64,000 nucleotides of DNA from Bacteroidales bacterium (GCA_900766825.1 CAAFWU010000037.1:9676-73675); one strand, 5' to 3'. Numbered from the stretch's first letter, positions 7,928-16,203 are shown. Program-made: numbers and translations. Notes: generated by a model from the sequence alone, not told the origin.

Positions 7928-8764
7928 ATGAATTACGAACTTAGATATGCATCGCACCCAGCCGATGCCAAGCATTACGATACCAAACGTCTGCGTCAAG
8001 AGTTCCTCATTGAGCAAGTCTTCTCGCCCGACGATACCAATATGGTCTACACCCTCTACGACCGTCTTATCGTAGGTGGCGTCATGCCTGTAACCAAAGT
8101 TCTCCCCCTCGAGAACCCCGACGACCTCAAGGCAGACTTTTTCCTTCAGCGCCGCGAGTTAGGCATCCTAAACATTGGTGGACCAGCCCGCATTGTGGCA
8201 GATGACGAGACTTTTGAGCTCGGCTATAAAGAGATGCTCTACATTGGTCGAGGCAAACGCAACGTCACCTTCGAAACCCTCGATGCCCAGAAGCCTGCTA
8301 AACTCTATATCAATAGTGCCCCCGCTCACAAAGAGTTCCCCTCTAAGAAGATAACCAAGGCCGAGGCCGATGTTTTGGAACTCGGTTCGCTCGAAGGCTC
8401 CAACGATCGCTGCATCAACCGCATGATTATCAATTCGGTGGTGGAGACCTGTCAGCTTCAAATGGGCATGACCGAACTGCGCCCTGGCTCTGTTTGGAAC
8501 ACCATGCCAGCTCACGTTCACAACCGTCGTATGGAGGCCTATTTCTATTTCGAGTTGCCCGAAGAGGATGCCGTATGCCACTTCATGGGTCCTGTGGACG
8601 AGACTCGTCACATCTGGATGCACAACGAGCAAGCCGTCATCTCCCCATCGTGGAGCATTCACTCGGCCGCAGCCACCCACGCCTACACATTCGTTTGGGG
8701 TATGTGCGGTGAGAACCTCGACTATGGCGATCAGGACTTTAGCAAGATTACCGATCTCCGTTAG
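7928..8764 (+). CDS. kduI: 5-dehydro-4-deoxy-D-glucuronate isomerase
   Basis: A 278-residue cupin-fold isomerase that converts 4-deoxy-L-threo-5-hexosulose uronate, the product of pectin or glycosaminoglycan lyase action, to 2,5-diketo-3-deoxygluconate. The start MNYELRYASHPADAKHYDTKRLR and the metal site HVHNRRMEAYFYFEL are diagnostic, and the end VWGMCGENLDYGDQDF is also conserved. I chose ATG 7928 because it gives the family's exact length; an open stretch to 7883 overlaps the LacI gene. It probably shares a transcript with LacI. Confidence 0.96.
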   Translation: MNYELRYASHPADAKHYDTKRLRQEFLIEQVFSPDDTNMVYTLYDRLIVGGVMPVTKVLPLENPDDLKADFFLQRRELGILNIGGPARIVADDETFELGYKEMLYIGRGKRNVTFETLDAQKPAKLYINSAPAHKEFPSKKITKAEADVLELGSLEGSNDRCINRMIINSVVETCQLQMGMTELRPGSVWNTMPAHVHNRRMEAYFYFELPEEDAVCHFMGPVDETRHIWMHNEQAVISPSWSIHSAAATHAYTFVWGMCGENLDYGDQDFSKITDLR

Positions 8765-8799
8765 GAAAGAAGGGTAGGGTAGGGCAAACGCTATATAGT

Positions 8800-8807
8800 T
8801 ACATTTG
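8800..8807 (+). promoter_or_regulatory. Possible -7 box upstream of kduD
   Basis: TACATTTG fits the Bacteroidetes TAnnTTTG -7 consensus, in the 222-base gap between kduI and kduD. No clear -33 TTTG accompanies it, and the GTTAC/GTAAC arms around it make a small palindrome, so the call is tentative. Confidence 0.3.
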
Positions 8808-8986
8808 GTAACGAATTGTTTGTCGAACTCTTTCAATAGGAAAACATACATTTATAATAAAAACAGCGGTTAGCTTTTCGTTCGCTCGCAACCCTTGGGT
8901 GGGACAAGGTTTGGGTCTTTTGATTCAGTTTGTACCATAGAAACTTGTAGGCAGAGCGAGCAGCAACGGAGGCTGACAAAAAACAC

Positions 8987-9799
8987 ATGACAATGGCACA
9001 GAATCCATTTTCTCTCGAGGGCAAAAATGCCTGGGTAACAGGTGCTTCCTATGGCATCGGTTTCAATATTGCCAAGGCTTTTGCTGGCGCAGGTATCAAA
9101 AACATCATCTTCAACGATATCAATCAGGACCTGGTTAACAAGGGCTTGGCTGCTTACAAAGAGGCTGGCATCAACAACGTTCACGGCTACGTTTGCGACG
9201 TTACCAATGAGGATGCCGTTAAGGCTCTCGTTGAGAAAATCCACGCTGAGGTTGGTCAGATCGACATCTTGGTCAACAACGCTGGCATCATTAAGCGCAT
9301 TCCTATGCACGAGATGAAACGTGCTGAGTTTCAGCAGGTAATCGACATCGACCTCGTTGGTCCCTTCATCGTTTCTTCGGCCGTTATTCCCGAGATGATG
9401 GAGCGTCGCGCAGGCAAGATCATCAACATCTGCTCCATGATGTCTGAACTTGGTCGCGAGACTGTTTCGGCCTACGCAGCTGCCAAGGGCGGTCTCAAGA
9501 TGCTCACCCGCAACATCTGCTCTGAGTACGGTGAGTACAACATCCAATGCAATGGCATCGGTCCTGGCTACATTGCCACTCCTCAGACCGCTCCTCTGCG
9601 CGAGCGTCAGGCTGATGGCAGCCGTCATCCATTCGATTCCTTCATCTGTGCCAAGACTCCCGCTGGCCGTTGGCTCAATCCTGAGGAGCTCGGTGGTCCC
9701 GCTGTGTTCTTGGCTTCGTCGGCTTCCGATGCTGTCAACGGTCATATCCTCTATGTCGATGGCGGTATCTTGGCCTACATTGGCAAACAGCCTAAGTAA
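8987..9799 (+). CDS. kduD: Short-chain dehydrogenase, KduD/gluconate 5-dehydrogenase type
   Basis: A 270-residue classical SDR. The nucleotide-binding motif TGASYGIG, the NNAGI motif, and the catalytic Ser with YAAAK (SMMSELGRETVSAYAAAK) are all visible, as is the KduD-like C-terminal stretch DGSRHPFDSFICAKTPAGRW. It is expected to reduce 2,5-diketo-3-deoxygluconate to KDG, following kduI. Bacteroidetes members are often labelled gluconate 5-dehydrogenase. The ATG at 8993 is an alternative start two codons later. A strong terminator follows at 9879. Confidence 0.9.
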   Translation: MTMAQNPFSLEGKNAWVTGASYGIGFNIAKAFAGAGIKNIIFNDINQDLVNKGLAAYKEAGINNVHGYVCDVTNEDAVKALVEKIHAEVGQIDILVNNAGIIKRIPMHEMKRAEFQQVIDIDLVGPFIVSSAVIPEMMERRAGKIINICSMMSELGRETVSAYAAAKGGLKMLTRNICSEYGEYNIQCNGIGPGYIATPQTAPLRERQADGSRHPFDSFICAKTPAGRWLNPEELGGPAVFLASSASDAVNGHILYVDGGILAYIGKQPK

Positions 9800-9878
9800 T
9801 ACTTAACTGCATTTTCTGTGGGCTCGCTCCTTACGCTTTGGCGCACAACGGTTTGGAGCCCTTGAAATAAACTCTTTT

Positions 9879-9935
9879 ATGGTGCAAGGCGTTGGTGGCT
9901 CGGGTCGCTACGTCTTGCACCATTTACTTTTTTCT
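9879..9935 (+). terminator. Intrinsic terminator after kduD
   Basis: Perfect 10-base arms ATGGTGCAAG (9879-9888) and CTTGCACCAT (9914-9923) followed by TTACTTTTTTCTT. It separates the kdu genes from the DUF4861 gene, which then needs its own promoter. Confidence 0.8.
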
Positions 9936-9979
9936 TAAGCATAGGCTTAGTGGAGGGGCTCTTTCTCTTTCTTCGCTAC

Positions 9980-9998
9980 TATTTTTTTGCCCCCCCCC
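9980..9998 (+). repeat. T7-G-C9 homopolymer tract in the DUF4861 promoter region
   Basis: Seven T followed by G and nine consecutive C, 35-53 bases before the start codon of the DUF4861 gene. TATTTTTTTG just before the C-run resembles a stretched Bacteroidetes -7 box, so the tract would fall near the transcription start. Confidence 0.55.
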
Positions 9999-10032
9999 TC
10001 CGCTTACTTTCTACTTATAAAGCACACGTATC

Positions 10033-11352
10033 ATGTCTTCTTTTGTAATCAGATGGGCAAGGCGTTATGCCCGATGGCTCATCACTTTGGCACTTCTTAT
10101 TGTCGTATTGCTTTTGGTGATCTTCTTTTTTAAGAGCTCACCCTCTGGCATTGTTTTGGTCAACAACAGCGATGTTTTCCGTCACGAGGTGATATCCATT
10201 CCCTACGACTCCGATCGTGTTTCGCTCGATGAACTCAGGGAACAAAATGTCTCACTTTTCGACTCGTGTCGCAAGTTGGTCATCTATCAGGTTACACACG
10301 ATGGTCAGTTGCTCGTCTTGGCCAGTGTAGGTCCCCATAAATCAGTTAGTTTGCATGTTACCGATGGCAAACCGAAGGTTGTTGGTCTCGCCAGCGGTGA
10401 TGTCTACCCCGAGCGCTTGGACGATGTGGCTTGGGAGAACGACCTCATTGCCTTTCGTGCCTACGGTCCCGCTCTCGAACGTCAGGGCAGTGGCTTTCCT
10501 GGCTACGATGTTTTGGTCAAGAACGTGGCCCGTCCCGTGGTTCGTCAACGCTACGCCATGCATTTGGACTCGGCCGTCAATGCCCGCATAGCCCTCTTGC
10601 GTCGGGGCGATGCCGAGCAAAAAGCTTTGGCTCAGAGCCTTGCCGACTCCATCAGCTACCATGTGGACCATGGCAACGGTCTCGATTGCTATGCCGTGGG
10701 ACCCACCCTTGGCGCAGGAGCCAATGCCCTCTGGCGTCAGGGGCAGCTCTTTTGGCAAGGGGGCTGCTATCGCAAATGCGAAATTTTGGACAATGGCCCC
10801 ATCCGATTTACTATGCGCCTCACTATGCCCTCGGTCTTGTTGGTCGACACCATTGAGGGGATGCCCACCGAGTGTCTCGTGACCGAGGTTCGCACCATAT
10901 CGCTCGATGCCGCCAGTCACCTCAATCGCACCGAGGTTCGCTACGAGGGTCTAACCTTTCCAGTGCAGGTGGTGGCAGGTCCCGTCTCACATCATCATGG
11001 AGGGGGCGACTACATTGCCGATGCCTCGGCTGGCATCTTGGCCTACGAGGACCCCACCGAGACCCATGGCAAGAATGGCGACATATTCACAGGCGTAGTC
11101 TTTGAAAATAAGCTCGATAGCGCACTATTTATGCCTCTCGGTCAAGAGTTTGAAGAACTCTATGGAGCCAGTGGTCATGTGCTTGGTTTCGTGACCTTGC
11201 AGCCTGGCGAGACCCTCACATATTATTGGGGAGCCGCCTGGAGCCTCCACGATATCGAGAGTCTCGAGCAATGGAATAAGTACCTAAGCGCCTTTGCTGC
11301 AAAAATAAAAATCAACAGAAAGCAAGATTTTTATGGATATGTGGTTGATTAA
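10033..11352 (+). CDS. DUF4861 family protein, membrane-anchored
   Basis: A 439-residue protein with one N-terminal membrane anchor (about residues 17-38). The rest matches the DUF4861 pattern: IVLVNNSDVFRHEVISIPYD, ENDLIAFRAYGPALERQG, DYHVD-like YHVDHGNGLDCYAVGPTLGAG and a C-terminal segment ending LQPGETLTYYWGAAWS. DUF4861 proteins occur in Bacteroidetes gene sets for pectin, ulvan and other uronate polymers and are often next to kduI/kduD, but no reaction is established for them as far as I know. The exported domain plus context suggests action on uronate oligosaccharides outside the cytoplasm. The family call is good; function is unknown. Confidence 0.8.
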   Translation: MSSFVIRWARRYARWLITLALLIVVLLLVIFFFKSSPSGIVLVNNSDVFRHEVISIPYDSDRVSLDELREQNVSLFDSCRKLVIYQVTHDGQLLVLASVGPHKSVSLHVTDGKPKVVGLASGDVYPERLDDVAWENDLIAFRAYGPALERQGSGFPGYDVLVKNVARPVVRQRYAMHLDSAVNARIALLRRGDAEQKALAQSLADSISYHVDHGNGLDCYAVGPTLGAGANALWRQGQLFWQGGCYRKCEILDNGPIRFTMRLTMPSVLLVDTIEGMPTECLVTEVRTISLDAASHLNRTEVRYEGLTFPVQVVAGPVSHHHGGGDYIADASAGILAYEDPTETHGKNGDIFTGVVFENKLDSALFMPLGQEFEELYGASGHVLGFVTLQPGETLTYYWGAAWSLHDIESLEQWNKYLSAFAAKIKINRKQDFYGYVVD

Positions 11353-11381
11353 TCTTATATTAGCATAAAAATCAGCCAACG

Positions 11382-11774
11382 ATGGAAGATGGAAACTTAT
11401 TTAAGCGGTTTTTGCACTCTCCCTTTTCGGTCATTGCTTTGGTAATCACCCTCTTCTTTTTGGTGATAGTTTACATGATAACCCAAAGCGTAAGCGTTAA
11501 TGAACGTGCCCATGCGGCAGGTGCAGAGGTTGTTAGGCAGATCGATGACTTTCAGCAAGTGAACCACAGATTGCCTCAGAAACTGAGCGAACTCAGTCTC
11601 GATAAGTTTCAAGAGAGTGCGGCAAGGTATGATGACAGTGGAGTTCTGATATACGAAAATTTTAATTTTTGTTATTCCACTAAGTCTGCCGATACATATG
11701 TTCTTATGGTGCCAATCGATGAGTCTACAATGATTTGGTATGACTCTGAGTCTGCTAAGTGGATTGTACCATAG
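11382..11774 (+). CDS. Small single-pass membrane protein, unknown
   Basis: A 130-residue protein with one strong membrane segment (VIALVITLFFLVIVYMI, about residues 17-33) and a soluble tail containing VNHRLPQKLSEL and ending DESTMIWYDSESAKWIVP. Short helix-then-sheet proteins with a 'phase-in, LP, L-x-x-L' pattern recall type II pseudopilins, but no prepilin peptidase site is convincing. It starts 29 bases after the DUF4861 gene and may be co-transcribed with it. It is more A+T-rich than its upstream neighbour. I do not recognise the family. Confidence 0.6.
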   Translation: MEDGNLFKRFLHSPFSVIALVITLFFLVIVYMITQSVSVNERAHAAGAEVVRQIDDFQQVNHRLPQKLSELSLDKFQESAARYDDSGVLIYENFNFCYSTKSADTYVLMVPIDESTMIWYDSESAKWIVP

Positions 11775-11903
11775 CATTTTAGCATAGGATTGTTGCGAGA
11801 GTATATTAAAAGAATATATATAGAAATCTAAATCCAGACACGCACAGCGTGCAATAGAAATGCGAAATATTTGTGAATAAACGGTCACATTTTGTGTTTT
11901 GTT

Positions 11904-11936
11904 TTTGACACAATATCGGATTTAATTGTATCTTTG
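11904..11936 (+). promoter_or_regulatory. Bacteroidetes-type promoter of the OmpA/TPR lipoprotein gene
   Basis: TTTG at 11904-11907 and TATCTTTG at 11929-11936 with 21 bases between them fit the TTTG...TAnnTTTG Bacteroidetes promoter. The start codon lies 44 bases downstream. This is the best promoter match in the window, and the gene shows strong codon bias. Confidence 0.7.
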
Positions 11937-11980
11937 CGTGTTATTAAGTAGCAAAATAAAAAGTACAAATAACGTAAATC

Positions 11981-13702
11981 ATGAAACAGACAAGACTCCA
12001 AATCTTTGGAACGCTTGCTTTGGCAGCTCTGATTTCCAGCTGTGGTGGCTTGGATAAAATGAAAGAGAACGCCAAGCTCATCACCTACAAGATTGATCCC
12101 GAAGTTCTTGAGACTCATCAGGGTAAAGTAGCCATGGCTATGACTGCTAATGTTCCTGCCAAGATGTGGGACAAGAAAGTATCTGCTGAGGTAACTCCTG
12201 TCCTCGTTTACGAGGGTGGCGAGACTGCCTATCCTGCCATCACTGTTCAGGGTGAGTCCGTTCAGGGCAACGGTCAGACCGTTAGCTACACCAACGGTGG
12301 TCAGGTTAAATATCCTAAGCAGGAGATTGATTTCAACGACAACCAGCGCATCTCTGAGCTGATTGTTCGTATCAAATTCACCCGTGGTGACGATGTTTTG
12401 GAGGTTACCTCCAAAGAACTCGATATGTTCCTTGCCAACGGTGTTATTGCAACATCTACCCTCATCGGCAAGCAGCCTGGTGTAACTTCTCCTTCTAAGG
12501 ACAAGTTCGAGCGCGTAACCACCGACGAGAAGGTTGCTGAGATCGTTTACCTCATCAACCAGAGCACCGTTCGCAATGGCGAGCTCAAGAAAGAGGACGT
12601 TAAGGCAATCAACGATTACATCAAGACCCTCAACGAGACCGAGAAGCAGAGCATCAAGAGCATCGCTATCTCTGCCTACGCTTCTCCCGATGGTTCTACC
12701 GACATCAATACCAAACTCTCTGGCAACCGCGAGTCTTCTGCTAAGAAAGCTGTAGAGAGCAGCCTCAAGAAACTCAAAGCTGATGCCAACGACAAGATCG
12801 AGACCAAGAGCACCCCAGAGGACTGGGACGGCTTCAAGAAAGCTGTTGAGGGTTCTGACATTCAGGACAAGGACCTCATCTTGCGAGTCCTCTCTCTCTA
12901 CTCCGATCCCGATGTTCGTGAGAAAGAGATCAAGAACCTCTCCGCTCTCTACAAGACCCTCGCTAAGGAGATCCTCCCTGGTCTCCGTCGTTCTACCATC
13001 ACTGTAACCGGTGAGTATCAGGGTCGTACCGACGAAGAGCTCAAGTCTGCTGACCTTGATAGCCTCAGCCTCGAGGAGCTCCTCTTCGCTGCCAACCTCA
13101 ACGCTGGCGACCCCGACAAGCAGATCAAATACTACGACGCAGCCATCAAGAACTTCGCTGATGACTACCGTGCTTATAACAACAAGGGTGTAGCCCTCTA
13201 CGAGAAGGGTGATGTTGCTGCAGCTAAAGCTCAGTTCGAGGCTGCAGAGGCTAAGCAGGCTGCTCCTGAGGTAGAGAACAACCTCGGTGTTGTAGCTCTC
13301 GCCAACGGCGACGTTAACGCTGCTAAGGAGTACTTCGGCAAGGCTGCTGGCGTAGGTGCTGCTCTCGATGAGAACCTCGGTGTTGCCGCTCTCATGGATG
13401 GCGACTACGAGAAGGCTGAGTCTTACATGGCCAACACCACCAGCTGCAACGCTGCTCTCGTTAAGATCCTCCTCGGCAAGTACGATGCAGCCATCTCTAC
13501 CCTCAATGCAGTAAAAGAGGACACTGGTCTCAAGTCTTACCTCAAGGCTGTTGCCTTCGCAAAGAAGGGTGACAAGGATCAGGCTCTCGAGAACCTCAGC
13601 GCTGCTTGCAAGAAGGAGAACAAGTGGAAGGAGTATGCTAAGACCGACCGCGAGTTCAACGCTTACTTCAACGACGCTACTTTCAAGACCATCGTTGAGT
13701 AA
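11981..13702 (+). CDS. OmpA-like/TPR outer-membrane lipoprotein
   Basis: A 573-residue lipoprotein with a signal peptide ending LISSC (Cys21). Residues of about 225-265 carry IKSIAISAYASPDGSTDINTKLSGNR, the pattern of a peptidoglycan-binding OmpA-like domain. The C-terminal third (about residues 370-520) is TPR-like: DDYRAYNNKGVALYEKGDVAAAKAQFEAAEA and further helical pairs. The coding sequence repeatedly uses CTC, AAG and GAG codons, far more uniformly than its neighbours, which suggests high expression. It stands alone with its own promoter and terminator. It probably anchors or organises the outer membrane; a link to type IX secretion accessory proteins such as PorE is possible but unproven. 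Confidence 0.75.
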   Translation: MKQTRLQIFGTLALAALISSCGGLDKMKENAKLITYKIDPEVLETHQGKVAMAMTANVPAKMWDKKVSAEVTPVLVYEGGETAYPAITVQGESVQGNGQTVSYTNGGQVKYPKQEIDFNDNQRISELIVRIKFTRGDDVLEVTSKELDMFLANGVIATSTLIGKQPGVTSPSKDKFERVTTDEKVAEIVYLINQSTVRNGELKKEDVKAINDYIKTLNETEKQSIKSIAISAYASPDGSTDINTKLSGNRESSAKKAVESSLKKLKADANDKIETKSTPEDWDGFKKAVEGSDIQDKDLILRVLSLYSDPDVREKEIKNLSALYKTLAKEILPGLRRSTITVTGEYQGRTDEELKSADLDSLSLEELLFAANLNAGDPDKQIKYYDAAIKNFADDYRAYNNKGVALYEKGDVAAAKAQFEAAEAKQAAPEVENNLGVVALANGDVNAAKEYFGKAAGVGAALDENLGVAALMDGDYEKAESYMANTTSCNAALVKILLGKYDAAISTLNAVKEDTGLKSYLKAVAFAKKGDKDQALENLSAACKKENKWKEYAKTDREFNAYFNDATFKTIVE

Positions 13703-13769
13703 TATTTGAAAAACTCTTGTTGCGCCAAACTTAAAGGTTTCGCCCTTCTTTGGTTGCAACTATCGCATA

Positions 13770-13812
13770 ACTCACTCGTCACAATCTATTTTGTGGCGAG
13801 TGAGTTTTTTAT
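13770..13812 (+). terminator. Intrinsic terminator after the OmpA/TPR gene
   Basis: Arms CTCACTCG-CACAA (13771-13784) and TTGTGGCGAGTGAG (13791-13804) with a short loop, followed by a run of six T. It lies 68 bases after the stop codon. Confidence 0.85.
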
Positions 13813-14044
13813 GTTTATGTTATATATATTATGAGTGATAGGATGAGCGATGTGTATTTAAAATCGCAAAATTTTGAGTAGTGCTCCGAGAACCAAATAG
13901 ATACGCAATTGATTGTATTTTGTGGCGTTATATCATACAATACCCATAATGCTTAGAGTTTCCCCTCTAGATTTACTAGTGTACTTTTTTGTGAATAGCA
14001 TTATTTCTCTCAGATTCTTTTGGTAAAAAGATATAGAAACGAAA
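13813..14044. other. Intergenic stretch without a recognisable gene
   Basis: An A+T-rich spacer between two hairpins, part of a 417-base gap between the OmpA/TPR gene and the RloB-like gene. I see no open frame, RNA gene or long repeat in it. Confidence 0.6.
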
Positions 14045-14092
14045 GCTACGCTGGGAAGTCCCCGTTTGGGGTATCCACAGCGTAGCTTTTTA
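14045..14092. terminator. Hairpin at the 3' end of the defence-like pair
   Basis: Arms AAGCTACGCTG (14043-14053) and CAGCGTAGCTTT (14078-14089) with an internal CCCC/GGGG stem. The plus-strand reading is followed by a T-rich run; the minus-strand reading, downstream of the RloB-like gene that ends at 14120, is followed by CGTTTC. It could end transcription from both sides. Confidence 0.6.
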
Positions 14093-14119
14093 TTTCTCTA
14101 TTAGTATGACTCTATTTTC

Positions 14120-14860
14120 TTATTTTAAGTATTCGTAGAGAAACAATGGGAAAGAGTTTAGAACTGACACTGTGTCCCTCGAGTAAACATACTTCTCCTT
14201 TTGTGAGTTGAAAATCTCTTTCTGATTTATCGCATCTTTAGTTTTGGGCTCTATGTCTAACTCATTAATGATGTAGTTTGCTTTCCTCACGTTTTGCTCT
14301 TTAAGCAAGAGCCAATTATGTTTTACATCTTCTTCCGATGTCTTATTTGTGTCAATAAATTTGTACTGTTTGGCCTCTTTGTAAGCGAATCTTTCTGCCA
14401 TTCCTTTAAATTCATGATTAACACAACTTTCCCTTGCTATTTCGTACGTTTTGTATTGACTATCTGGCATCTCCTTGGTGTATTTTAAAGATTCCACCAT
14501 CGGGTAGTTAATGTACAATTTACCTTGCTCAGTCTCGTTGTCGAAGTAATCTAACATCTCGTCAATTACTTCATTTAGTTTCTCAACGCCCATACGATTC
14601 TGAAAGTCATAGTCGAAGAAAAGAAAAATTTGTGAGAACATCGTGTCCAGACGTTTATTCTCTGGAATTTCTATGTTGTTCTCTTTAAAGGGTAAAGAGC
14701 GAAATAGGTCGTATTCGTTATCTTTTAGCCTTTTGTAGAGAGTAGGCAAGTCGTAATTGCATTTTACTTCGCATACTTCTTCATTTTTAATGAACAGTTT
14801 ATGCATGGAGTGAAATACAGTTGGCTCTGCCTTTGCTCCTTCAAATACAAATAGTATCAT
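14120..14860 (-). CDS. RloB-like (TOPRIM-type) protein, second gene of a defence-like pair
   Basis: A 246-residue protein that starts MILFVFEGAKAEPTVFHSM, the acidic FEG-x-x-x-EP opening of RloB/AbiLii proteins, and has IFLFFDYDFQ (about residue 75-85) with the D-x-D expected of a TOPRIM-like metal site. Its ATG overlaps the TGA of the upstream ATPase gene (ATGA), so the two are translationally coupled. RloB-like proteins pair with AAA ATPases in AbiL and related abortive-infection systems, where the TOPRIM partner is thought to be the nuclease effector. The gene is visibly more A+T-rich than most of the window. A DUF4435 (PARIS AriB-type) assignment is an alternative. Confidence 0.65.
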   Translation of the reverse strand: MILFVFEGAKAEPTVFHSMHKLFIKNEEVCEVKCNYDLPTLYKRLKDNEYDLFRSLPFKENNIEIPENKRLDTMFSQIFLFFDYDFQNRMGVEKLNEVIDEMLDYFDNETEQGKLYINYPMVESLKYTKEMPDSQYKTYEIARESCVNHEFKGMAERFAYKEAKQYKFIDTNKTSEEDVKHNWLLLKEQNVRKANYIINELDIEPKTKDAINQKEIFNSQKEKYVYSRDTVSVLNSFPLFLYEYLK

Positions 14861-15963
14861 TTTCCAAATGTCCCTCCTCGGTACAGTTTCTCTAAGTTGT
14901 GACCATATCGAAGTTCTTTATCTGTTAGGTCGCATAGTGGTTTTATTTTGTTTTCTGAGATAATAAAGTAGCAATCGGGTCTCAAGAGGTCGTTAGTTAG
15001 CAAATATGAGTCGTGCGTTGTCAGAAACACCTGATGGCTATTTTTGAATAGAGTTTTGGCTATAGAGTATGACAGTTCAAAATGGTAGAAGGCATCAAAT
15101 TCGTCAATGAAAACAAATGATGCGTTGCCCATCTCTTTAAGCCAATAGTACTGCAACTCAAGATTCTTTGTGCCTGTCGATGCCACCCATGTGAAGGGAA
15201 TTTTGACTTCACCAATTTGGCAGTAGAGTATTTTGTCCCCTGCATTAGGATGTACAAAATTGAACTTTTGCGCACTTACTGTTTCTAAATAGTTGGCAAA
15301 GTCTTCCGTTAGGTTGTTGTTTATTATGTACTCCTCAATGTTGTTTCCCATCTCTTTTAGACCTATAAATTCTCTATAGTCTAAGCTTCTGAAAAACAAC
15401 ATGTTTTCTACAAAGTTCCTTAGCTTGGGCAAAATGTGCCCTTTGGGTAAGGGCATTGACATTAGCAGATAATTTACTATTGATATGTTATTCTCGCTCT
15501 CTTTTAAGTAAGAGATTGCTGTTTCCGATAGACCAAACTCTTCGGCCACCTCCAGTGTTGTTCCTTTTTTGTTTATGAGCATTCTGCCGTTGACAAATAG
15601 ATGCTCCTCCTCCATTTCAACTTTTATGTCTTTGGCTCTTTTGCTGTAGCAGTAAGTCACTTTTTCGCCATCCAGCAGTAGGTCATACTCAAATTCTACT
15701 GGTAGTTGGGGTGTTTCGGCACAGGCAAAGTTGAGATAGTAGTCAGGTTTCTTCCACTTGTGCGACAGATGGTTAGCAATGTCAAAGATTGCCAACCCTA
15801 TATTTGATTTTCCAGATCCATTGACGCCGTAGATGATGCCGTTTTTTACAACTCCATCCTTTATTGCTTCATTATTAAAAGAGTAGTTTTTGGGATTGGA
15901 CAAGTCCCACACTAATTGCTCTTTGAATCCCCTATAATTTTTGACAGCAAACCTTGTTAGCAT
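14857..15963 (-). CDS. AAA15/21-type ATPase, first gene of a defence-like pair
   Basis: A 368-residue ABC/OLD-like ATPase. Residues 1-20 read MLTRFAVKNYRGFKEQLVWD, the usual start of this family. Walker A is GVNGSGKS (46-53), Walker B is ASFVFIDEFDAF, and the H-loop is VFLTTHD near the C-terminus. An ATG 39 bases earlier at 16002 is possible, but a TACCTTTGC promoter box at 16007-16015 would put the transcription start almost on top of it, so I prefer 15963. It overlaps the RloB-like gene by four bases. Such ATPases sense infection and gate a partner nuclease in AbiL, PARIS and retron-OLD systems. Confidence 0.75.
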   Translation of the reverse strand: MLTRFAVKNYRGFKEQLVWDLSNPKNYSFNNEAIKDGVVKNGIIYGVNGSGKSNIGLAIFDIANHLSHKWKKPDYYLNFACAETPQLPVEFEYDLLLDGEKVTYCYSKRAKDIKVEMEEEHLFVNGRMLINKKGTTLEVAEEFGLSETAISYLKESENNISIVNYLLMSMPLPKGHILPKLRNFVENMLFFRSLDYREFIGLKEMGNNIEEYIINNNLTEDFANYLETVSAQKFNFVHPNAGDKILYCQIGEVKIPFTWVASTGTKNLELQYYWLKEMGNASFVFIDEFDAFYHFELSYSIAKTLFKNSHQVFLTTHDSYLLTNDLLRPDCYFIISENKIKPLCDLTDKELRYGHNLEKLYRGGTFGK

Positions 15964-16006
15964 ACGATTCTTAATTGTGTTTTTATATAATTCAATTACC
16001 ATTTTA

Positions 16007-16015
16007 GCAAAGGTA
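16007..16015 (-). promoter_or_regulatory. -7 box of the defence-like pair
   Basis: The minus strand reads TACCTTTGC, a full match to TAnnTTTG. It implies transcription starting near 16000, about 37 bases before ATG 15963. No clear -33 TTTG is seen. Confidence 0.5.
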
Positions 16016-16140
16016 ACTATTTCTATCTTACGTGCCGTAATTTTTTTACAGCATATTGCTCTGTGCTTGTCTAATCACCTCTCTTACAGAGCCTCATTTT
16101 TCATTTCCTTCAAATTCCTCCTCTTTGCCTTTTTTTACTG

Positions 16141-16148
16141 TATTTTTG
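16141..16148 (+). promoter_or_regulatory. -7 box of the MATE gene
   Basis: TATTTTTG matches TAnnTTTG, 55 bases before the GTG start. A TTTG at 16124-16127 is too close (13 bases) for a standard -33 element. Confidence 0.45.
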
Positions 16149-16203
16149 TGCAAAATATTCCAATCCCCAGCTTAAATCTAATTACTTATTTACCATATTC
16201 CCC

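Noticed and set aside
11885..13759. A 624-codon open frame antisense to the OmpA/TPR gene
   Set aside because: It arises from the strong codon bias of the true gene. The antisense product is a Leu/Val/Ser-rich sequence without domain features, and the plus-strand gene has promoter, lipobox and terminator.
13813..14119. Gap between OmpA/TPR gene and RloB-like gene examined for an attachment site or invertible promoter
   Set aside because: The two hairpins there differ in sequence and look like terminators. No long inverted or direct repeat brackets the defence-like pair.
14120..16002. Assignment of the defence-like pair to PARIS (AriA/AriB)
   Set aside because: The partner's FEG-x-x-x-EP opening and D-x-D fit RloB/AbiLii better than DUF4435. 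It cannot be decided without profile searches, so only the broader call is made.
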